The position numbers and the translations under genes were made by a program. Below the pieces are notes generated by a model. It ran no database searches. It saw only the letters and a list, made by a program, of their open reading frames with translations, and had not been told where the DNA came from. From Syntrophaceae bacterium UBA2192 (GTDB lineage: Bacteria; Desulfobacterota; Syntrophia; Syntrophales; UBA2192), in assembly GCA_002327315.1 (NCBI GenBank), contig DCVI01000065.1:22293-39641 (forward strand): a stretch of 17,349 nt of DNA, read 5' to 3'. The first letter of the stretch is position 1. Every line of letters begins with the position of its first letter. Of this stretch, positions 12,532-17,349 are shown piece by piece.

Positions 12532-14124
12532 GTGGACAGAAGGCTGCCATTGGGTGCCGTCTACCGGGGAGGGGGCCGCTGCTCCTTTGTCGTCTGGGCG
12601 CCTGATGTCGCAACGGTTGAATTGAGAATCCTCTCTCCCCTCGGCCGCATCGTCCGGATGCAGCGATTGGACAGGGGGTATCATCATGCGCGTCTCGACG
12701 GCGTCGAGCCGGGCGCCCTGTACGTCTACCGCCTGGACGGCCTGCTCGAGCGGCCCGACCCTGCCTCGCGATGTCAGCCCCGAGGCCCCTGCGGGCCGTC
12801 CTGCGTCGTCGATTCCCGCTTCACCTGGAAGGACGGCGACTGGTCCGGCCTGTCGCTTGGCGACTACCTCCTTCATGAAGGCCCTGAACTCACGGTCCCC
12901 TTCGATCGAATCGCAGCCCGCCTCGACGGGATAAAATCCCTGGGAGCGACCGCCCTGTCGATCCGCCTCGATTCGCCGCAGCCCCGGAGTTCAGACGGTT
13001 TTCATTTTTCCGTACCGCTGCAACGGGGCGGTGCGCCAGGACTGAAGCGCCTCGTCGATGCCTGCCACCGACAGGGCCTCGCCGTCCTGCTCGGCTTGCC
13101 CCTCTTTGAGCCGGGGCTCGAGGGGGAGCCTTTTGCCGCGTTCGCTCCTTACTTCACGGGCCCGGGAAACCGGATCCATCTCGACGGACCCCGGAGCGAC
13201 GAGGTCCGGCGGTATTTCATCGAAAGCGCACTGCACTGGTTTCGCAAATTCCACGTGGATGCCCTCGATGTGGGGAGCGTCGACGGGCTCGTCGATCCGT
13301 CCCCGACACCGCTTCTCGAAGAAATGGCCCGTAGCGTTCGCCTTGAGGCAGAGAGAATTGCACGGCCCCTTCAACTGATCGCCCACGGCGATCGCAATGA
13401 CCCCCGCCTGATCCGCCGTTGGGAGGACGGGGGAATCGGCCTCGACGCGCTGTGGAACCCCGACTTCAGCCTCGCCCTCCAGGGGGTTCTCACGCAGGGT
13501 CACAAGCCTGCGCCTCCCGACTTCGGAAAGCTCGAACATCTCCAGAAGGCCTTCCTGGAAGGGTTCGTGTGCTCCGGCGATTATTCACTCCCCCGTCAGC
13601 GGCGTCACGGCCGGTCCTCGCGGACAAGTCCGGGGGAGCGCTTCCTCGTTTGCTGCCCACCGCCGGCGAATGCGCAGCAGGGAGCGAAATCCCCGCTGGA
13701 GGAGCAGAAACTGATCGGATCCGCCCTGCTGCTCTCCCCTTTCGGGCCGCTGATTTCGTGCGCCTCCGCACTTGCATCGTACTTCAGCGAACTCGCGAGT
13801 CTGCGAAAGGAGCTTCGGGCCATGGGGCTTCTCGACAAGCAGCGCATGGGAGCGCTGGGCTACGAGAAGGAAAAGATCCTGCTCACCCGGTACTGGAAAG
13901 ACGATGCGGACCTCATCGCCCTCTTCCACTTTGGCTGCAGACGGGTAACGATTTCCGTTCCGTTCCCGGCGGGCTCATGGATCCTGCGTTTCGATTCGGC
14001 TGACAGGCGATGGGACGGACCCGGAAGTTTGCTCCCCGGGCTGTTGCAGGGCGACGGAGGCGACATTGCATTTTCGCTTCCGGCCCTCTCCTGCGCCGTG
14101 TACCTCCGCCAGCACGGAGGATAA
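12532..14124 (+). CDS. TreZ-like GH13_10 protein lacking all catalytic residues (probable pseudoenzyme)
   Basis: The 530-residue product aligns by eye to maltooligosyltrehalose trehalohydrolase. It has an N-terminal CBM48-like domain (about 5-95; LGAVYRGGGRCSFVVWAP, YRLDG, RPDPASR). A barrel follows with LKRLVDACHRQGLAVLL, PYFTGPGN, HLDGPRSDEVRRYFI and DFGKLEHLQKAFLEGFV. A shortened C-terminal domain ends it. Catalytic signatures are gone. Region I DVVYNH is GLPLFE (188-193). Region II GLRLDAVH is ALDVGSVD, so the nucleophile Asp is Gly248 and its Arg is Asp246. Region III IAESD is IAHGD, so the acid/base Glu is His285. Region IV NHDQ is replaced by a PPPAN segment near 376-380. A deletion after LLSPFGPLI removes the MGEE loop. 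The frame is intact, with GTG start and GGGGAGG 6 nt upstream. A non-catalytic glucan-binding role is inferred. Confidence 0.85.
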   Translation: MDRRLPLGAVYRGGGRCSFVVWAPDVATVELRILSPLGRIVRMQRLDRGYHHARLDGVEPGALYVYRLDGLLERPDPASRCQPRGPCGPSCVVDSRFTWKDGDWSGLSLGDYLLHEGPELTVPFDRIAARLDGIKSLGATALSIRLDSPQPRSSDGFHFSVPLQRGGAPGLKRLVDACHRQGLAVLLGLPLFEPGLEGEPFAAFAPYFTGPGNRIHLDGPRSDEVRRYFIESALHWFRKFHVDALDVGSVDGLVDPSPTPLLEEMARSVRLEAERIARPLQLIAHGDRNDPRLIRRWEDGGIGLDALWNPDFSLALQGVLTQGHKPAPPDFGKLEHLQKAFLEGFVCSGDYSLPRQRRHGRSSRTSPGERFLVCCPPPANAQQGAKSPLEEQKLIGSALLLSPFGPLISCASALASYFSELASLRKELRAMGLLDKQRMGALGYEKEKILLTRYWKDDADLIALFHFGCRRVTISVPFPAGSWILRFDSADRRWDGPGSLLPGLLQGDGGDIAFSLPALSCAVYLRQHGG

Positions 14125-14152
14125 GGCTGCAGGCTTCAGGCCACAGGCTTTG
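14124..14152. repeat. degenerate GGCTTCAGGC-type repeat after the TreZ-like gene
   Basis: Right at the TAA stop there is AAGGCTGCAGGCTTCAGGCC followed by ACAGGCTTTG. This is a set of imperfect 7- to 8-bp units, similar in kind to the GAAGCCT repeat near 3732-3761 read on the other strand. Confidence 0.45.
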
Positions 14153-14158
14153 CAACGC

Positions 14159-14192
14159 AAAAAAAGGATCGGGTAAGCATAATCCCGATCCT
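14159..14192 (-). terminator. Rho-independent terminator of lspA (bidirectional shape)
   Basis: A perfect 9-bp stem AGGATCGGG (14165-14173) / CCCGATCCT (14184-14192) has a 10-nt loop. On the minus strand it ends in TTTTTTT (14165-14159), a classic terminator for ileS-lspA. On the plus strand it is followed by CTTCATTTTAT, so it may also serve the convergent TreZ-like gene. Confidence 0.85.
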
Positions 14193-14214
14193 CTTCATTT
14201 TATCGATAATGGAT

Positions 14215-14242
14215 CTTTAGCCTTTAGCCTTTAGCCTTTGAC
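14215..14242. repeat. heptamer array CTTTAGC x3-4 after lspA
   Basis: Three perfect CTTTAGC units plus a variant CTTTGAC end three bases before the lspA stop codon. The same heptamer appears at 14804-14831 on the other side of lspA, in the same orientation. Confidence 0.75.
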
Positions 14243-14245
14243 CTG

Positions 14246-14722
14246 CTACACTTGGCCCTTGATCAGTTTGTAGAAGAGGATCACCGCCCCCACCGACACG
14301 GCCGAGTCGGCCACGTTGAAGGCGGGCCAATGGTAGGTGGAGATGTAGACATCGAAAAAGTCAATCACCTCGCCGAGGCGGATGCGGTCGATCAGGTTGC
14401 CCACGGCCCCGCCCATGATGAGCGACATGCCGTAGGTGAGCAGGATGTCTTCCGTCTTCATCTTTACGACGTAGTAGACAATGAGCCCCGCGGCGAAGAT
14501 GGACACGCCGATCAGGAAGAACGCCCTTAAAACCGGCGAAGCGTCCGACAGGAAGCCGAAAGCGGCTCCGGGATTTCTCACGTAGGTGATGTTGAAGAAG
14601 CCGTTGATGATGGGGATGGACTCATGCAGCGTCATGTGCGTGTCGATGAAGACCTTCGTGATCTGATCGAGCACGAGGATGACAAGCACGGTGAGCACAA
14701 ACAGCAGATAGTTTCGTTTCAT
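14246..14722 (-). CDS. lspA: LspA, lipoprotein signal peptidase (signal peptidase II)
   Basis: The 158-residue inner-membrane aspartyl protease cleaves prolipoprotein signal peptides after the lipobox Cys is acylated. It has four hydrophobic helices (about 5-22, 62-84, 93-108, 136-153). All family blocks are present: LDQITKVFI, the NPGAAFGF segment, MGGAVGNLIDRI with catalytic Asp112, VIDFFDVY, and FNVADSAVSVG with catalytic Asp139. The start ATG has AGGAA just upstream. It follows ileS by 105 bp, the widespread ileS-lspA order. The heptamer array and an inverted repeat lie in that gap, and a strong terminator follows lspA. The lipoprotein at 858-1547 would be one of its substrates. Confidence 0.97.
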   Translation of the reverse strand: MKRNYLLFVLTVLVILVLDQITKVFIDTHMTLHESIPIINGFFNITYVRNPGAAFGFLSDASPVLRAFFLIGVSIFAAGLIVYYVVKMKTEDILLTYGMSLIMGGAVGNLIDRIRLGEVIDFFDVYISTYHWPAFNVADSAVSVGAVILFYKLIKGQV

Positions 14723-14772
14723 GGATTCCTACACTGAAAATGTTGATCTTTGAACGGGTTGCGGCATAAGGC

Positions 14773-14824
14773 AAAAGGCTAAGGGCAAAGGGTAAACACT
14801 CTGCCTTTAGCCTTTAGCCTTTAG
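14773..14824. repeat. imperfect inverted repeat between ileS and lspA
   Basis: AAAGGCTAAGGGCAAAGG (14774-14791) is largely complementary to the CCTTTAGCCTTTAGCC array that starts at 14804, with a 12-nt loop. A long but imperfect hairpin could form in the ileS-lspA transcript. No T-run follows on the minus strand, so it is not a clear terminator. Confidence 0.45.
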
Positions 14825-14831
14825 CCTTTAG
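14804..14831. repeat. heptamer array CCTTTAG x4 covering the ileS stop codon
   Basis: Four perfect CCTTTAG copies. The ileS TAA (minus, 14830-14828) is formed within the last unit. Confidence 0.8.
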
Positions 14832-17349
14832 CCCAGGTTCGCGAGGCACTTAGGGCAGATCTTCGGGTGATCGGCGTTTTTCCCCAGCTCCTCGCTGAAG
14901 ACCCAGCAGCGCTCGCACTTCGCTCCGCCGGCTTTCGCCACGGCGATCTTCAGGCCGGGCAGCTCCGTGCTTTCGTAAGCACCTGCCAACTCGCCGCCCT
15001 TCTGCACGCGGAACCCCGAGATGATGCAGAAAGCCCGCATGTCCTCCTCGTACCTTGCTAGGAGCTCCGCCAGTTTCTCCGGGCCGGTGACGGTCACGGC
15101 CGCATCGAGCGGGTGGCCGATGACCTTGTTCTTCCGGGCCGTTTCCATCACCTTGGAGATCTCGCCACGCACGGCAATCAAGGTCTTCCAGGTTTCGCCG
15201 AGCTTCTCATCGGCCCAGGCCGCGTTCACCTCCGGAAACTGCGTCAGGTGGACGCTTACAGCCTTTCCTTCGTAGGCGGGCAGGCTCTGCCACACTTCCT
15301 CCGCCGTAAACGTGAGGATCGGGGCGAGCATCCTCGTCATGGTGTCGAGAATGATGAACATGGCGCTCTGTGCGGAGCGCCGACTCTTCGACGCCTTGCC
15401 GGAGGTGTAGAGGCGGTCTTTGAGCACATCGAGATAAAGGGAGCTCAAGTCCACCGTGCAGAAGTTGTAGAGCGTGTAGTAGACGATGTGGAACTGGAAG
15501 TTCTCGTAGGCCTTCCGTGTCCGCTCGATGAGGGCCTGCAGGCGGTACAGGGCCCACCGGTCGATTTCCTCCATTTCGGCGTAGGGAACTAGGTCCTTCT
15601 TCGCATCGAAGTCGTTGAGGTTGCCGAGGATGTAGCGGCTCGTGTTTCGAATCCGTCGATAGGCCTCGACGAGGCGCTCCAGGATCTCGTCGGAGATCCG
15701 GATGTCGACGGTGTAATCCTCGGCGGCAACCCACAGGCGCAGGATCTCGGCGCCGAACTTATCGATGATCGCCTGGGGGTCAATGACGTTGCCCACGGAC
15801 TTGGACATCTTCTTCCCCTCGCCGTCGACGACAAAGCCGTGGGTGAGTACCGACGTGTAGGGGGCCCGGTTGCGGGTCCCCACCGACTCCAGGAGCGACG
15901 AGTGGAACCAGCCGCGGTGCTGGTCGCTGCCCTCGAGGTACATGTCGCAGGGGGAACGAAGATAGTTTCGTGTCTCAAGGACGGCGGCATGGCTCACCCC
16001 CGAGTCAAACCAGACATCCAGGATGTTCGTCTCCTTGCGGAACGTTGTGCCCTTGCAGTTCGGGCAGGCCGAACCGGCCGGCATCAGGTCCTTCGGTTCG
16101 CGCTCGAACCAGACGTCGGCGCCGTGCTCGCGCATGAGCTCCACCACGTGATCGAAGATCTCTTTCGAGTACACGACGGTGTCGCAATCTTTGCAGTAGA
16201 AAAGGGTGATGGGAACACCCCAGAGCCTCTGGCGCGAGATGCACCAGTCCGGCCGGTTCTCCACCATGCCGTAGATCCGGTCGCGCCCCCACGAGGGGAT
16301 CCACTGGACGCTGTTGATGCACTCGAGGGCCTTTTTGCGCAGTCCGTTCTTCTCCATGGAGATGAACCACTGTTCGGTGGAGCGGAAGATAATGGGTTTC
16401 TTGCAGCGCCAGCAGTGCGGGTAGGAGTGCTCGATGTCGCCTACGCCGAGGAGCGCCCCCACTTCCCTGAGCTTGTCGTTGACGGCCCCGTTGGCGTCGA
16501 AGACGAACTGCCCCGCGAAGAACTCCACGTCCTTCGTGAAGTTGCCGTCCTCATCGACGGGGGCGTAATTGTCGAGGCCATACTCCATGCCGATTTCGTA
16601 GTCCTCGGCGCCGTGGCCCGGGGCGATGTGGACCATGCCCGTGCCGGCATCGAGGGTGACGAAGGGGGCCAGGATGAAGACGCTCTCGCGGTCGATGAAG
16701 GGGTGTTTCGCCTTGAGTCCCTCCACCACCTCTCCGGGGAACTCGTCAAGGATCCCGTACTCCTTGAACCCGAAAGCGCCCATGCAATAGTCGACGAGGT
16801 CCCTGGCCATGATGAGAACCTCTCCCGTCTTCTTCACCTTCACGGCGGCATAGATGAATTCCTTGTGGAACGCAATGGCCAGGTTGGCCGGGATCGTCCA
16901 GGGGGTCGTCGTCCAGATGACGGCGAAAACCTTTTCGCCCTTGAGTTTCGGCCGGACGGCCGAGATATCCGAGATCATCGGGAACTTGACATAGATGGCC
17001 GGCGTCACGTGATCGCCGTACTCCACCTCCGCCTCGGCAAGGGCCGTCTTGCAGGTGGCGCACCAGTAGACGGGCTTCTTGCCCTTGTAGATGTCACCGC
17101 TCAGCATCAGCTTGGCAAATTCGGCCGCCGTGATGGCCTCGTACTCGTAAGCCATGGTGAGGTAAGGGTTGTCCCACTCGGCGAACACCCCGAGGCGCTT
17201 GAACTCGTCTCGCTGGATGCCCACGAACTTCTCGGCGTACCTGCGGCAATAACGGCGTTTCTCGGCCTGCGAGAGCGTGCCCTTTTTGTCACCCAGCTCC
17301 TTGTCCACCTGGTGCTCGATGGGAAGACCGTGGCAGTCCCAGCCGGGCA
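14828..17349 (-). CDS. ileS: IleS, isoleucyl-tRNA synthetase (5' end cut by the window edge)
   Basis: This class I synthetase charges tRNA-Ile in the cytoplasm and edits misactivated Val. About 839 residues are visible, open to the right edge, so only the first roughly 90-95 residues, including the HIGH motif, are missing. Seen in order are GWDCHGLPIE at the edge and PVYWCATCKTALAEAEVEYGD. The CP1 editing motifs TTPWTIPANLAIA and GTGMVHIAPGHGAEDYEIG follow. WFDSGVSHAAVL and GKKMSKSVGN come next, with KMSKS at 15811-15797 on this strand, then the anticodon-binding domain. A C-terminal zinc finger, CERCW plus CPKC, ends the protein. A GTG near 17308 is an internal Val codon, not a start, because the family sequence continues beyond it. 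It is upstream of lspA. Confidence 0.98.
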   Translation of the reverse strand, partial: PGWDCHGLPIEHQVDKELGDKKGTLSQAEKRRYCRRYAEKFVGIQRDEFKRLGVFAEWDNPYLTMAYEYEAITAAEFAKLMLSGDIYKGKKPVYWCATCKTALAEAEVEYGDHVTPAIYVKFPMISDISAVRPKLKGEKVFAVIWTTTPWTIPANLAIAFHKEFIYAAVKVKKTGEVLIMARDLVDYCMGAFGFKEYGILDEFPGEVVEGLKAKHPFIDRESVFILAPFVTLDAGTGMVHIAPGHGAEDYEIGMEYGLDNYAPVDEDGNFTKDVEFFAGQFVFDANGAVNDKLREVGALLGVGDIEHSYPHCWRCKKPIIFRSTEQWFISMEKNGLRKKALECINSVQWIPSWGRDRIYGMVENRPDWCISRQRLWGVPITLFYCKDCDTVVYSKEIFDHVVELMREHGADVWFEREPKDLMPAGSACPNCKGTTFRKETNILDVWFDSGVSHAAVLETRNYLRSPCDMYLEGSDQHRGWFHSSLLESVGTRNRAPYTSVLTHGFVVDGEGKKMSKSVGNVIDPQAIIDKFGAEILRLWVAAEDYTVDIRISDEILERLVEAYRRIRNTSRYILGNLNDFDAKKDLVPYAEMEEIDRWALYRLQALIERTRKAYENFQFHIVYYTLYNFCTVDLSSLYLDVLKDRLYTSGKASKSRRSAQSAMFIILDTMTRMLAPILTFTAEEVWQSLPAYEGKAVSVHLTQFPEVNAAWADEKLGETWKTLIAVRGEISKVMETARKNKVIGHPLDAAVTVTGPEKLAELLARYEEDMRAFCIISGFRVQKGGELAGAYESTELPGLKIAVAKAGGAKCERCWVFSEELGKNADHPKICPKCLANLG

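Noticed and set aside
12532..14124. Frameshifted catalytic TreZ (sequencing error)
   Set aside because: The substituted regions are flanked in the same frame by well-matching TreZ sequence, and the other two frames do not restore the DVVYNH, RLDAVH or NHDQ motifs.
14215..14831. CTTTAGC repeats as a CRISPR array
   Set aside because: Units are 7 bp with no spacers, and there are no cas genes.

Overview
This 17.3 kb, GC-rich (roughly 60% by eye) window looks like chromosomal DNA of an anaerobic, free-living proteobacterium in the older sense, most likely a Desulfobacterota / Syntrophus-like deltaproteobacterium. That placement is inference. It rests on a compact his operon with long-form HisG, a DctP-type TRAP transporter, the ileS-lspA pair, a GH13_8-type branching enzyme, strong GGAGG ribosome sites with frequent GTG/TTG starts, and short-period repeats at gene ends. 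There are no rRNA, tRNA, phage, IS or CRISPR signals.

Layout. (1) 15-3653, minus strand: histidine operon read hisI-hisG-hisB-(lipoprotein gene)-hisA, with a good sigma70-like promoter at 3778-3806. hisI and hisG overlap by 4 bp (ATGA). A lipoprotein gene sits between hisB and hisA, and a terminator-like hairpin overlaps the hisB stop codon. (2) 3948-4238, plus: a small protein with two membrane helices and a coiled coil. (3) 4239-7415, plus: a 333-bp leader region with a possible Tyr-rich leader peptide and a strong hairpin, then a tripartite TRAP transporter (DctP, DctQ, DctM). (4) 7577-9553, plus: a Kef-type (CPA2) cation:proton antiporter with TrkA-N/TrkA-C domains, preceded by a strong hairpin and T-run that either ends the TRAP operon or lies in the antiporter leader. 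(5) 9677-14124: a glucan-related cluster. It holds a branching enzyme (minus), a divergent MarR-type regulator with a C-terminal AT-hook-like tail (plus), and a TreZ-like protein (plus). (6) 14246-17349, minus: lspA and ileS, with ileS running off the right edge.

The most interesting object is the TreZ-like gene at 12532-14124. It is an intact 530-codon reading frame clearly related to maltooligosyltrehalose trehalohydrolase (GH13_10), but every catalytic carboxylate and most of the other residues of the four GH13 signature regions are replaced. This looks like a maintained pseudoenzyme. It lies just downstream of a MarR protein with an unusual AT-hook tail, whose promoter carries an AT-rich palindrome, and divergent from a branching enzyme. 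Together they could be a glucan-sensing or glucan-binding module, which is inference.

A second pattern is that several gene ends carry different 7- to 8-bp tandem repeats. Two of these arrays contain the stop codon itself (hisA and ileS).
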